DNA from: Chrysomallon squamiferum
Taxonomy: Eukaryota > Mollusca > Gastropoda > Neomphalida > Peltospiridae
Assembly: GCA_012295275.1 (NCBI GenBank)
Contig: CM022671.1
Location: 36,074,183-36,124,182 of the forward strand
Length of the DNA stretch: 50,000 bases
Reading direction: 5' to 3'
Part shown: positions 10,302 to 25,100 of the stretch, one piece after another
Layout: each line of letters begins with the position of its first letter
Position numbering within the stretch: the stretch's first letter is position 1
Made by a program: the position numbers and the translations under genes
Notes under the pieces: model-generated
What the model was told of the DNA's origin: nothing
Databases searched by the model: none
What the model saw: the letters and a program-made list of their open reading frames with translations, nothing else

Positions 10302-11306
10302 AAGGTAGTGTTTTTGTTTGTAGAAAGATGAATGATACATTTACATCATATTCAGCTGTTTGTTGACTGTTTGAATACAATGGATACAACAGCTACACTG
10401 TAGATAAGTGAAACTATCGGACAGTTAAGTAGTACATGGATATAAATAAATATAAATTAACTGTTGGCTGCTAATTGAACAGAGCTGCACAAAACAAACG
10501 ATGGAGGGAGAAACCTTTTGTGCAGCATTAGCACTTTTTATCTGTTTTCACAACAAAAAGGCATTTTGATATGGAAGCAAAAAAAAATATACATTTTAAT
10601 AAGAGATCAACTAGATCACAAATAATATCTATCTAAATTATATAAATTATGGAAAACAGGTTTAAACAAACAAAAAAAAGAAACCACACAAAACCTTGTG
10701 ATGAAATAAATAAATAAATGGAATGGTTGAAAATGAAATGTTTTAGATGATATGAAACAAACACAGGTTTAAGGAATGCTGGAACTGACAGGATCACATA
10801 AAAACACACGAGTTTACACTAGCCATGTACAGGAATGTTTGAATATTACCAAATACAGCTAATGTTCAAAATGAAATCAACCTGGCAATAATCTGTTCTT
10901 GCTTCCTTGAAAAATGACACGTTAAAATGTGTTGAATTGAAACAAAATATCAACAAAATTATACTGAATGCTGACAAGGTATTTTTAATAATCCAAATGT
11001 CATTAATATTAGTTTATTGTTGGACAGTAATGTAGTAGTGACCCTCAAAAAATAATTTAAAAAAAATACTAAAATTAATGTAAATCATCTAAAATACATA
11101 TTTAAAGTTAAATGTATGACGAAAACGTTAGAAATGGCAAATCACACTAACAAATTTTGATTTTTGCAACACCATATTACAGAAACAGATGTGCATTCTG
11201 CATATTAACAACAGTCAAGAGACAGATATGGGCCTTAAAACTAGATGTATTTTATCAAGTCATACCAATTTACACATGAACAGATGCACACACGCCACAC
11301 ACACGC

Positions 11307-11341
<35 letters not shown>

Positions 11342-12585
11342 ACCTACAACTTACACAGTAACATTCAAATGTGTCTGAGTAACTGTTCATGTGTAAAAAA
11401 TTGACTGGTGAGTAAAATGACACAAACACTTGATTTAATTTTTGTCCGACATAAATGAGTAATACAAAATGTAAATCAATAAACAGTTCAAAGTATGATC
11501 TGCAGAGTTCTTGTCGAGATTTCAGGCAGAGTTCAGACGAAAGACTGATATTTAAAACATTCTGTTTGCCTTCCTGCACACTTCTCCTGTGCTGCAAAGA
11601 AATCCTTTGGTACACTAATTCCAAACTGCAGATGCAGTAACATTCGTGGAATAAAATGCTTGGAATATCAAAAAAAATTGTAAACATTTATCACAAAACA
11701 CTTGTAGGTGATTCTATCTATGTTAAGTTCTTTAAAAATATATATAATGATGAGTATATGAACAGGAATAAGCTGTATATAAAATACTAAAGAGTAATAA
11801 ATACATCACAACACTGCTGAGATTCATGTTAAAACAGTTCACACAGCAGAACGTTTCACCATTGCAAACTTCTCACAAATCATAATGAATAAAAAATACA
11901 GATGTTTATATTTTGTGACCTGAAAGTTGTTTTGAGTATCTGGCTTACAGTAATAAAATTATTTTATTATAAAAAATAAATAAATAATAAAACCACATTA
12001 AAATTAAGAACTTTATCAGGTGGGTGACTAACCTATAAAACAGAGAAAATATGTAAAATGTCTTGTCCAAAACAGTTTTACACTTTTAAGTGTCTCACAA
12101 ATAACCTAAAGAGATTATTTTAAAACTAGTTTTATATGAATTTCCCATTCATCTCTTCCTGTGACACATTCATTATCATTTAGAAAAATACACGTACATT
12201 TCTATCATTTCTTATTTTAATATTTAAATATCTTTCCCAGTGATTAAAATATATTTCTAAAACTGTGAATTAAATAAAAGAATTTTATCATAATCATAAA
12301 TATAAAAAAAACCATTTATAAATTATAATTATAAAAACACCATTTATAATTACAAATATCAAAAAGTAATTAAAATAAAAAATAACTGTACTTTTATATG
12401 GAATGAAATATCAAAGTTCCTTTAAAACAATTATGTAAAAAAATGACCAAAACAAAAACCAAAAAATGATAAATCTTAGAATTGTAATGAAAGAAATTGT
12501 TTTTTCAAGTATAAAAGATTTTAATAAGACATTCCAAATTAGTCATCATGAAAAGGCTGTGATTACATTTTTTACAGTTTATGTA

Positions 12586-12591
12586 TTTATT
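12586..12591 (-). terminator. Candidate polyadenylation signal of TASOR
   Basis: AATAAA on the minus strand (TTTATT on plus), about 95 nt after the TASOR stop codon at 12686. It is the closest canonical hexamer downstream of the stop. Confidence 0.4.
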
Positions 12592-12685
12592 TAAATACAT
12601 ATTTAGTGTTGTTTTGATGTCTTCAGACAGCTGTAACATCAGACTGTGGTGACAGACACACTGTTAACATGGAAATGTGACAAAT

Positions 12686-12783
12686 CTATGACAAGTATTT
12701 TCTGATGAATTCTCTCACACTGAGAAACAGCACAGTTTGATCTATGTGGGAAATCTTTGGAGCTGCCATATTCTGAAAACTCT
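12686..12783 (-). CDS. TASOR: TASOR exon 26: terminal exon with stop
   Basis: Acceptor attttcag; phase 1. Encodes ESFQNMAAPKISHIDQTVLF then LSVREFIRKYLS and TAG at 12686. The closing strand and helix (SVREFI) resemble the end of TASOR. The phase is exactly right for exon 25. Confidence 0.78.
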
Positions 12784-13059
12784 CTGAAAATAAAGTTTAG
12801 AAACACAATTTTACATTCCTGTTGAAATATTCTTCATTCTGAAACAACAGACAGACACAAAATCTCTGTCTCTGTCTGACTCTCTCACACACACACACAC
12901 ACAAAAACCCAATTCAGCTTTTCATCTACAGATATTCATGAAATCTTCTTCTGAAGCAAGCAATTGCACAGACAGACAGACAGACAGACATACACAGAAT
13001 TCTAGCTTCTTTCATTCCCTCACATTCACACTTGAATACCCATAAAAACTTACTATATG

Positions 13060-13138
<79 letters not shown>

Positions 13139-16100
13139 ACAGATGCAGAGACAGTGTTTACTAGTTACAGACTGATACATAGACAGACAGATGAAGAGAC
13201 ACACACAGTAACCTGAAAGCACTACTGAGTAACGCAGAAGACTGTGGTTGTTCTGTCTGAAGTTGGCGACACACTTAGCAAGTCCTACGTGTTGCTCAAA
13301 CTCACGGTTACACACACACTTGTCTATGAGCTCAACAAAGCCGAGTGACTGGAATGTTGTGAGCAGTGACAGTTTTTTTCTCCAGTCATCTCTGTCTGCG
13401 AGTCCAACACTGCACGAGTCCCTGGAGAGAAACACAAACACAGAAAATTATTCTGAAACTACCTGCATGTCCCTTCTTGTTCATCCAAATTTTATATTTA
13501 TGGTAAATAACTGAGTGAAATAATCTCTCCATGGTTTATATCATGACCACTGCTCAATCTCTTTTACCCCCGCAGACATGTGCTCTCATTCTTCAACACG
13601 ACACAAATCGTGAGATGTTTTCCAGTTAGCAAAGTAAACAGTTTTTCACCTCATTTTGCCAAGTAACACCAGGATCTTTGAGTGAACGGTGACAAGCCAG
13701 GTCCTTCCAGTTTTCTTTTTACACAGGTACACACAGCTCAGCAGCTTCTCAATTACAGCTGAAACCAACATTTTGTACACTTAATTATATATATTCATCA
13801 CAGCAGATTATTACACAGTTTGAATATAACACTTTATATAGTTAATTATGTATTTTATTCACAGCAGATTATTACATATTTTAAATATAACACTTTATAT
13901 AGTTAATTATATATTTTCATCACAGCAGATTATTACAGTTTGAATATAACATTTTATATAGTTAATTATATTATTTTCATCAGAGCAGATTATTACAGTT
14001 TGAATATAACATTTTACATAGTTAATTATATATTTTCATAACAGCAGATTATTACACAGTTTGAATATAACACTTTATATAGTTAATTACGTATTTTAAT
14101 CACAGCAGATTATTACATATTTTAAATATAACACATTATATAGTTAATTATGTATTTTAAATGTAACATTTTGTAAAAAATTTAAATATAACAGTTTAAA
14201 TAAATTATTATATATATATATAAAAATTATTATATTATATAGATAAATATAACCATAATGTTAGAGATTCTTATGCAGAACAGAAGATAAACTGAAAAAA
14301 AAAAATATATATATATAAATAAAGAATTTAAAAATAAAAAAGAACTATTTAGAAATTAGATTACCTGATCCTGTCCACAGTATAACTGTGTTGTCCAAAG
14401 TGACACATCCTCCATCTTGTTTACAGACTGCATCACTCTTGTCAGTAACATCTCCATCTTGAGCTTTTTTCTTTGTCCTCATAGTTTTGACAGCTGATGT
14501 ATGAGAACATAGGTTTGGTTCAGTTTGAATGTTCAGTTCACTATCATAGTGAGAGCTGTTGAGGCTGCTGTAAGATGTTTTAGTAGCTGCAGCGCTGTTG
14601 TCATGCCATGTTTTAACACTGTGATCACTGACAAGACTCTTTTTAGATGTCTGTGACCCACACAGATCATTGCTCTTCTGGTCAAAGCGGATACCAGCTG
14701 AGTCGATCTCTTCATGTTTCTCCGTATCTCTTAACAATGGTTTATTAATGTTTGCTTTTACCAAGCCTTTCATGCAGCTCCTGGATGTCCTGGGCATTTC
14801 ACTAACACAGTATCTCAAATCTGGGTTATTACTTGTGTGTTCAGATTCAGACTTACTACTGCAGAGGTTGCTCCAAGCAGATTTTCTATCTGACCTGCAT
14901 GTCTGTGAACTTTGACTCTGCTGGAAGGTTACTGAATGGTAAGAGTAACCCCTGTTAGCATGACCTGACTGATCATAACATGACTGCATCACATCCGAAT
15001 GGTAAGAGTAACCCCTGTTAGCATGACCTGACTGATCATAACCCGACTGCATCACATCCAACCTGACACACCTCTGTTTGCTGCTGACAGCAACTTCACT
15101 GCTGTTTTCTCTTTTACATGTATTCTTATTACAGTCAGCTCTACCAGTATCATTAGCTGTTTCACATCCTGAACCATTCGCTGAATCAACCGTATTTGTG
15201 CTGCTAAATGTTTTATCAGTAACACTGTTATCTGTGGAACAAGCAGTCAAACTTTTGTCTAGCACGTTACTGTCAGATGTTTTGTGACCATCTTCTGATG
15301 GCTTTGTCGTGATTTCGGAAGAAGGTTCAGCATAATACAGGACAGAAGACGATGCTTTTGATCTCATTTCAGGTGTTGCTTGGTCAAGTTTAATCTTACA
15401 GTCTGTGTTGTGTTGTTCACATTTGTCTCGTTCTGTTTCAGATTCTGCCATTCTCTGTGTTGTGTAAAGTTTTGTTGTTTTCAATGCATAGTTTTGTCTT
15501 CTAGGGTCTTTACTCAGTCTGTTCTGTCCACCATCAGTTTCAGAATGCACTTCCCTGGAGCAAGTAATACCACAGTGTGAGTGATCTTCACTGGATAAAC
15601 AGTTTACATCTTTATTTTGTTGACTGATAGATACACCACGGGCCTGGTTGTGATACTCACAAGGGTCTCTCTCTGGTTCATGGTTCATGTAACATGAAGT
15701 GTAATTCTTTACACTAGCATCAGGCCTCGAATCTGCACAATACAAAACTGCAGTTAAACAAAACAAATTCTTAACACTATCAAAAAGTAAAATCTTATAA
15801 AACATTCTAAACTTATTAAATAACAACCTCACATTTGTTCAATGCCACTTTAACAGACTTTAATGTTAATGATTATTAAACTTTAAAAAAAATGTGTATT
15901 ACTATAATCAGGTATTAGTGGAAACCCACTACATCATTTGTAAATATTTATAAATATACTTTGTCACATGTAAGAGAAGACACAGCAGTCTGTTAGTACA
16001 TGTATTAATTATTAGAAAGTGTTTGAACGGGAAAATAGAGTCCACCATCACAACAAAGATGACAAATCCAGTGACTGTTTTTCAGACATTAAATAATCAT

Positions 16101-19100
16101 TTAAATAAGTAAAGTTTTTATTTATTTATTTTTGTTTTTCACTCGAAGTCTCTTAACATCTAAACAGTGTTGTGATAAATGACTGTTTTGTATTTGTGAC
16201 CATGTGATGTGTCAACACATCTTACCGACGTCATGACATCTGTCAAATGTGATGGGAAGAAGGGTGTGTTCCCACTTACAGAATCTGTCAGGGTGGGGAC
16301 CCACTGGTCGATAGCTAGGCTCTCCTTCAAAAACAAACAAATATTTCAATACTTAATTCAGTTATGTTTCTGTAATTAATTTTAGTCTATCATATAATTA
16401 CTTGAAAAACATTTTTATAATTGCTTTAAGTATATTTTTATAATTACTTGAAATATATTTCTATCATTACTTTAGATATATTTCTGTAATTACTAACACA
16501 CACACACACACACACACACACTGAATATTTATATCAGAATAATCACTTTTCATTAATTTACCTATTTGAGAGAGTACATGTGCATCTGAGACAGAGAAAC
16601 AGAAAGATGTAAAGATGTTACCAAATTCAATTAAAATATATATATAACAGTAATATTTTTATTTTTACTTTTTTCCTGTTCTTGTCTCTGTGATATTACG
16701 GCAGGCTGTTTCTGTCTGGGTGACATCACACTGGGCTGATTTTCTCTGGGTGACATCACATTGTGCTGTTTCTGTCTGGGTGACATCACACTGGGCTGAT
16801 TTTCTCTGGGTGACATCACATTGTGCTGTTTCTGTCTTGGTGACATCACACTGTGCTGTTTCTGTGTGGGTGACATATTGTGCTGTTTCTGTCTGGGTGA
16901 CAACATACTGTGCTGTTTCTCTCTGGGTGACATACTGTGCTGTTTATGTGTGGATGACATGGTGTACTGTTTCTGTATGTGTGACTTCATACTGTCCTGT
17001 GTCTGTATGTTTGACCTCATACTGTGCTGTGTCTGTATGTGTGACTTCATACTGTGCTGTTTCTGTATGTGTGACATCATATTGGGCTGATTCATTTCGA
17101 AACCTGCTGAATGTTTCGATTCTACATCTCTGAGTTCACTAGTCTTGTTTTCAGACAAATTCACTGTTTTTCTGGGCTGGAGACAGAACAAGCTTTGGAC
17201 GTGCTCACTGGACAAATCAGAGTCTTTCTTGTTTTGGTTCCACTCTGATACATTACAACTGTCCTTTCCACCTGTCTGGGAATGACTGGCTAGATCTGCA
17301 CACGCCACAGTGTGTGTTTTTACCAAGTACTCACTACGTTCATCATTAGTCTCCTTATCTACAGGAAAATGACCACTGTGACCAGTCTGGTGACCAACTG
17401 TGTTTTCTGTGGGGTCGGCAATGGCCAAGTGCCACAGATTCCAAAATGGTGAAAATAATGATTTGTCTGTGAATTTTTCTCTTACGTCATGCATATCAAA
17501 TTCATGCAATCCGTGTTTAATTTCTTTTTCCTCTTCCTCTCTTCTGTAATCAAGCTGTGTTTGACGTGTGTCACCTCTCTCAGAAACCATTTTCAAATCA
17601 TCACAGCCATTAAATGCACAGTATTCACCCACCTTGTTTTCAAATGTTATGGTGTGGCTTGCAGTTTCATTTGAATGATCTGCTCCCAGTCTTGAATTCT
17701 GTTTCAGTGTCTGACGCATTTTTCCTGAATCCTTCTTCTCACTGCTGTTTGAACCTCCACCATGCCTGGACTTAATATTTGTGAATCGTCTGTCACTAAA
17801 CCGATTGTAATCCTGCTGCCTGTTTACCCACCGGTCATTAAAGTTTCTGTCCGTCTTATGTCTGTACATGCTGCTGTCTTTGTGTGAACTGTTAACTTTC
17901 TGATGTAGAGATATGTTTTCTCTTGTGTTTCTATGACCATCCAAGGAACTGTGGGCATCAGACAGAAAAGCTGTACCTCGTATGTTTCCCTTCAAGGAGC
18001 TGTATCCTGTCCTGCTAACATCCTGTGTGAAGGTTCTAGTTTCTGTTGTTGAAGAATTAGCCATTTCTGATTCAAAATTTCTCTTGTTGACATTCTTGTA
18101 TTTGTTTGGTTCTCCTGAAGACTGTGCTTCCACTTCATCATTCTGCATAGATATTAACATGAAATCGATTTAAACAAGACTTTCTAAACTAATAATTCAG
18201 TTCTTTAATTATATACATTCACATTTTTTTAAGTATTTCAAACATGTTCATAAATCCATGATAAGCAGATTTCTGAACTAATTAAAAATTGAAAAATTAT
18301 TTAATATTCTAAATGTTTAATTATTTAAATTTCACTGTTTGTCATTTAAATTTAACTGTGACAACTAACAAGAAGTGGGGTTTGAGTAACTGAATGAACA
18401 GCATGTTAGAAATTGATTTAATTATTTTTATTATTACTTAATATAGATAGCCAACCATCAACACAAGAGCACTGACAAAATACAATTTGTCTGTGGTAAG
18501 ACTGTGAAGAAACAAATATGTTAAACATGTGTCCCATAGAAAATCATACTGATGATAAATTGATAAGATAACAAACTTTTCTGCACACCAGAAAGGACAA
18601 AACAGCTATGACTGAAATGAAAAGCTTTGGTATGAAATTCAAGACAAAGCACTATGTAACAGTGTCACAGCCAGTTAACTCATAATTACAACATAGACAC
18701 AGTGATAAAATCTTGCTATGTGGAATTACCTGTATTTCATGTCTGTACACATCAAACACCAATGAGCTGTCTGCCTGCACACAGCTGTATGTCTCTGCCA
18801 GCTGACTTTGGTTTTCTGACTGTTCCATGTCAATTTGACCAAAATCACTGTAAAACAATTAGTCACAGTAGAATCCTTATTTAACTGTAACACCATTTAA
18901 CTGTAAAAGTGACTTGCTACATCTGTTATTTATGTATAACTTTATTTAACTGTAATACAGTCACACCCTACATCTGTCAAATCAACAGACCTTATTTAAC
19001 TTGTTTTCTTTTCTTCCAAAAAATGTCATTACATTTTCATTCTGTTAAGTTGGGATGACCATATAAAACGTTTTGGCTATTGGATTTTTTTTTTTTTTTA

Positions 19101-22100
19101 TATATTTTTTTTAAATTACAAATGCCCCATACTAAAACCTGACTTCATTTTACTGACATTACTAATCATACAAACTTACTAATTATCACTGGTATCACAG
19201 TCTCGCCCAGTGTTTTCCTGGTGTCTTGAGAAGGTGTGGTCAGCAGACCATCGTGTTCTGAAATCACTACACTGACTTTCAAAGTTGTTACTCTGCAGCT
19301 GCCACCACTTGAACGTCGTTTCTGGCAGGTTCTCCAACAAAACGTCACTGCAGAGCAAACACAGAATAGTGTAAAATCAGTTCACTACTAAACTTTAATA
19401 AACTCTTTGTTATGAAATTCACTTTAACAGAAACAGAAGAAAAACTAAAATTATAGATATATATATATATATATATATATAAAATAAATAAAATGTTATG
19501 AAGAACATATTTATTTTTATTGAGAACAAAACTACAAAGCTTTACAGTTAGAAAAATAAATAAAAAATAAAAATAATTAAATAAAATGACAGTAAGTCAA
19601 ACAAAAACAAAACACCAACCACTAATCAGCTGTACAGCTCTCAAGTCGTGCATCAGACGTGTTGTTACATGTTTCAAGTACACAATCTAACACAAAGCTT
19701 CAATAAAGTAAAAACTACTTTACTTGCTATTCAGACTGAATGTAGCATATTCTCTGTTGTCACTTTTCCAATATCTGTAAGGATGAAACTTGCGCCTTCT
19801 TCTGTTCTCAACCTTCCACAATGTTCCTCTTTTCCCATTCTAACAAATACACATAACATCAACCATTTATTTGCAAGCAGATTTAAAATTCATATTTTGT
19901 ACTTTCACAGCATGATCTTTTTTTTATTAAGAAATCTTATGACAGCAAAACACTGGCAAAAGCATTAAGAATACATATACATAAATGTGTTTCTGTTAAT
20001 ATTTGTTTTTTGATGTGAACATTATTTGCTAATTTAGACATACTGTCAGTTTCAAAAATTAAAATAAAAAATGCATGTGTAATGTTAAATAACCTCTGCA
20101 GGCAGGTATCAGTAATGTAAGTTATACCACTTCAACCTACACTCAACCTACACCACTTCAACCTACACTCAAAAAGTAAACAGCTTCAACCTACACTCAA
20201 CCTATACCACTTGAACCTACACTCAAAAAGTAAACAGCTCGTTTGTTAACTATTTTGTCTTGACACTGCACACAGACCTGTTCTCAAGTGAGGAAGGACA
20301 GTGTCAAGTAAAAGTCTTGTTTTAGTATACACGATAAATAAAATAACTGGCTACTGTTTTCAGATTTCAGATCAATCACCTCCCAACAGTTGTCTTTGTT
20401 TTCACACAATAAAACAAACGATCAAAGACAGTAATTTGTTTACAAGACCACTAAAATGATATTAGTAGAAGGTGCTCACCTTTGACTGTTCTTTTTCTTG
20501 TAAGCTGGGTTCTGTCAGTGAATCTCTTCTCATTATATTTTGTCTATTCTCAGAACTACTTCTGTTTCTTGATCTGTTATTCTTAGAACTACTTCTATAG
20601 CTAGTGTTTTTCTCAGAACTACTTCTATTACATGATCTGTTCTCAGAACTGCTTCTAATACATGGTCTGTTCTCAGAACTGCTTCTAATACATGATCTGT
20701 TCTCAGAACTGCTTCTAATATATGGTCTGTTCTCAGAACTGCTTCTAATACATGATCTGTTCTCAGAACTGCTTCTGTTTGGTTTGTTATCACTCACTCT
20801 GTGAGCCTGTTTGGAAGATTTCAAATCTATTGTTGAAAACATCTCTTCTGAACTTCTTCGACTTGAAGCAAGATCAGACAACTCTGAGTAAAGACCATGT
20901 GAGTGTGAAAAAATGCTTGGTATGGCATTATTTGCTGTAGACAATGCCTGTTTGAATAAATGACAATTTTTATTTATTTTGGGAATCCTGAAAGAATTTT
21001 GTGATGTAGTTTTAAAACGTTTATTCTCACTACCATTCTCAGATTTCTTTGCCTGACTCTTTTCTACTCTACTGATGTCATTTCTGTAGTCTGATTCTGA
21101 CCGTCTGTATCTCTTTGGTGAATTTGTCCTTGACAGTCTCACATATCTACACTGCTTTTGTGATTCTGGCTGAATCAGTCCATATCTCTCTGGAGAATCT
21201 GATTGTGAATGTCTACACCTCTTCTTTGACTTTGATAACTGTCTACCTCTATCAGATGACAGTCTACACTTACTACCTGACTGAGACAGTCTACTCTCTG
21301 CAGGTGATTCTGAATGCGACAGTCTATTCCTCACAGTTGATCTTGGCAGTGATATTTTACATCTAGTTGGTGACCTGGACTGTGACATTTCATGTATAAC
21401 CGGTGACTTGGACTGTGTTATTTTACATGTAGGTGGTGACTTGGACTGTGTTATTTTATGTGTAGGTGGTGACTTGGACTGTCTTATTTTACGTGTAGGT
21501 GGTGACTTGGACTGTCTTATTTTACGTGTAGGTGGTGACTTGGACTGTCTTATTTTACGTGTAGGTGGTGACTTGGACTGTCTTATTTTACGTGTAGGTG
21601 GTGACTTGGACTGTGTTAGTTTACATGTAGGTGGTGACTTGGACTGTGTTATTTTACGTGTAGGTGGTGACTTGGACTGTGTTATTTTACGTGTAGGTGG
21701 TGACTTGGACTTTGTTATTTTACGTGTAGGTGGTGACTTGGACTGTGATGTTTTATATTTCACTGAAGACACTGAGGCTGAGAGTCTACATCTCCGATTG
21801 TGTTTATCTGCCTGTGAAGCTGTTGGTGACTTGTTTATTTGTTTCTGATTTTTAGTCAATGCGTCTGCAACAGAAGACAACATTTTGACTTTCGTTTCTG
21901 AATCCAAGCCTTTGCCTGCTTTATTCCGTGATGCTCGACTGTCTTTCTTTTCAGACTTTCTTTTATCTGAAATGTCAGAATTTTTACCTTTGCCACTTTC
22001 ATTTTTCTGATTTTCTTTGCAAACCAAAGTTCTCCCTTCCCTGTTTGTGAATCTAAATGACACTTGCCTTTTCTTTGTATGGCCTTTCACAGATCCAGAG

Positions 22101-25100
22101 AGAATTCCTGTGCGACTCACATGAATGCTCCTCATAACAAGTCTGTTCTGTTCAAGTACAAGCCAGAGAGCGTCTCCTTTCATTACATCATTTACAACAA
22201 CAAAACATTCTTTCACCAACACTTTAGGCACAGTCTTTGCTTTAGACAACTTTTTATTTAAACAATCCTCAGAAAACTTTTCAGTTACTTCTTTAGTCAA
22301 ATTATCACTTTTTTTCACTATTTTCTGCTTATCTTCAACATCAGTGGTTTTACCAAAGCACCTATCAACAATGTTATGACCCGATTCCTTCACTCTGTCA
22401 GGCAGACTTGAACACTTTGTAAATGTTCTGATTGCTTGATTGTGCAATTTTTCACCTGTACTAGGAGTTTGGTTTTAATCGAGTCTTTCAAAGGTCTGAT
22501 GACATCTACACAACAGTGGGCTGATTTATGATCTGTGATTTGTCTCATTTTCGCAGACATATCAACACCACCATGCAGCACATTTACAATGTCTTGAGAA
22601 TAATGCTTGTCACTCTCTAAAACAAATCATAACAAATTCTAAATTAAAAAAATAAAAAGCAGGTTGATATCCTGAAAAAGTTTCATGGAAAAGATTTCTA
22701 CTAAGATCTACAATTTTTTTTTTTTTTTGCTTTTATGTCTTTTGCAAACATAAAACTGTCATTTATTAATAACAAAAATTATTTTTATTATTACAATTAT
22801 TACTATTATTATATATATATATTTAAATCTCTAATTTGCCAAATCAACATTTTTGTGGGTGAGTACAAGCAGATTTGTTGTTATTGTAGACAGCCAACAG
22901 GTGAAAGTTTGATTTTGTTCATCTAATGCAATATTTGGATCTGTACTGTACATAATTTTTGGAAAGACAGTAAAAAAACTGAAACTTCTGGAACATCTTA
23001 CCTGTTTTCAGTCTTGACCTTCACTGACCTGTGGCCAGTTACCTCTAACTGTCGTGGAAGACAACTGTCTGTCTTCTGGTCATCTTTTCTCTTTTCACTG
23101 AGGTTCTCATCGTCTGTCTGGGAACCTACATCTGTGGGACTAAAGTTCTTTGTAAGAAATGAAGTGGGTAACAGCTGACTAGAATTATGGCTCTTTAACC
23201 TGTTTGTGTTGTTGTATTCACAAGAGCTGAAGGCTGAACTTTCTTCACTGCTAAACATGGACTGGATAAGATCAGGACTGTAACATTTTACAGCAGAAGT
23301 CATTTGTAATGTTTCTTCTTTCACTTCACTACTTGGTGCTTGTAAACAGAGTTCTTCCCTTTTGAAACAAACAATCTGTTGTGAAGAACTGCTGGATGTT
23401 GCTGCTGATGTTTCTTTAACATCAAAGTCAGAAACTGAAGGTTCGCATTTCACTTGAAACATTTGTCCTTGAAAAGGACTATAATCCACAAAAGTTGCTG
23501 ATGTTTTTCCTTTTACTTGACAAGGAATACTATCAGCAGATTGTGTGTGGTCATTTAATGCCTGGTTCTTCACTTGAATAGTGCTGGACAGTACAGAAGT
23601 TTCTTTATCACAGTTCTCCAGTGTAGAGTTTTTTGCTTCTACTGCTTTGCTGAATAAAGGTTGTGAATGATGTGGTAAACTATCATCTATGTCAGTGTTG
23701 TAACTAGCACAAGGCAGTGGGTGGCTGTCCTCTGAAGCAGCAGCACTGTTAGATGAAGCAGCTGAAGCACTGTCTACGGATGAAGTGGATGACAAAGACT
23801 CTATTTTATGTGTTTTCTGACTCTTTTTTACCCTTGTACTTGTCACCAGTTTTCCAAGAACTGAAATATACACACAGTGACAACCTCAGTGCAAAACAAA
23901 AAAACAAAATACAAACTATTTCCATGGCAATCAAACTAAGTTTATATCCTACAACAATTTAACATCAAGGTTACGACTATAAACAGTCTTCTTTAACAAC
24001 TTAAAAATTAATCACCAAATCATTTTGTTAAGTCTGAAATAAACTTTCCACTTGGTGAATGTTCTCCTAACATCTTCTGTGCTGTATGTTAGTAACAGTG
24101 AGTCTCACGCTAAAACATCATCTCCTCATTTAAACAAAATATTTACTGTAATGACCCACTGTGACACAAGCCTGTAACAGATTGGTCATTAGAGACGTGT
24201 GTTTAGCTGTACCAATAAAACTAAACATTAAATTAGATACAATCCCACCATTCAAGTTTAGTGATGCTGTTACTAGAGATGTCTCTACCTGTCTCTCGAT
24301 GTTACAGTCAGCTTCTCTGCTGTCTATAGCAGGTATAACAGGAGTTTAATTGCTTTTTTCTTCTTTTAAAAACATTCATGAAATTTTTCTTTGATATATA
24401 TGTGTGTCAAAGAAACATTTACAACAAATTTCAAGCATTTTGAGCAAATTCAAAACTAAAATGTAACAGGAAATTTAATTATAGCATTTATAAATTAAAT
24501 ATTTTAAATAAATATATGTAATATAAAGAAATATATAAAATAAATATAAAATATTTTTATTTTATTATTATTTTATGTACTTATAAAAAGAAATATCAAA
24601 TAAAATCCAATAAAGATGTGATAAAAAGAAATGTCACATACATATATGTCAGAATATTATGAACATAGATTCATCAAAACACTAGACAGATGTATTCACT
24701 TGTTGCTATCAAATTTCACGCATCACATATACATAATTTATCTGAACAATTATTTTTTTTAATTTTCTTCTAACGAAATATTAATAGGAAATTTTGCATC
24801 ATAATTATAAGGCCATGCTTTCTGCATAGCTAAAAACATCCACAAAGTAGAACATACATTGACTTAACAACAATATATACACACACACACACTCACATAT
24901 ACAATTTTTATTTATTATTTCTTAAATATAATTGATTTCTATGATTCATTTGACATTCATGTTTAAATAATAAATAAAAATGAAATGATTTTTGTGTGGT
25001 ATAACAAAGAATTCTAGGCTTACCAAATTAAATAAATATGTTTGAAAATATATGAAAAAATAAAATAAAAAAATTTAAAAATAAAAAAAAATTAAAAAAT

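Larger units (their letters stand above)
7805..12585. other. Convergent intergenic region between the properdin-like gene and TASOR
   Basis: AT-rich sequence holding 3' flanks only. It contains the 41-bp repeat (8099-8262), a roughly 70-bp repeat (about 10119-10301) and a (CA)n tract (about 11295-11342). Open frames such as 11241-11687 (minus) run through low-complexity sequence and lack domain signal. I see no convincing gene. Confidence 0.6.

Noticed and set aside
11241-11687. 148-codon minus-strand open frame downstream of TASOR
   Set aside because: It runs into a (CA)n tract, has no domain signal and sits in the 3' flank. No splice or start context supports it.
16690-17133. Plus-strand frame of repeated VSVWVTSH
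   Set aside because: Shadow of the coding minisatellite of TASOR exon 21 on the other strand.
21408-21848. Plus-strand frame of repeated ILRVGGDLDC
   Set aside because: Shadow of the SKSPPTRKI repeat of TASOR exon 17.
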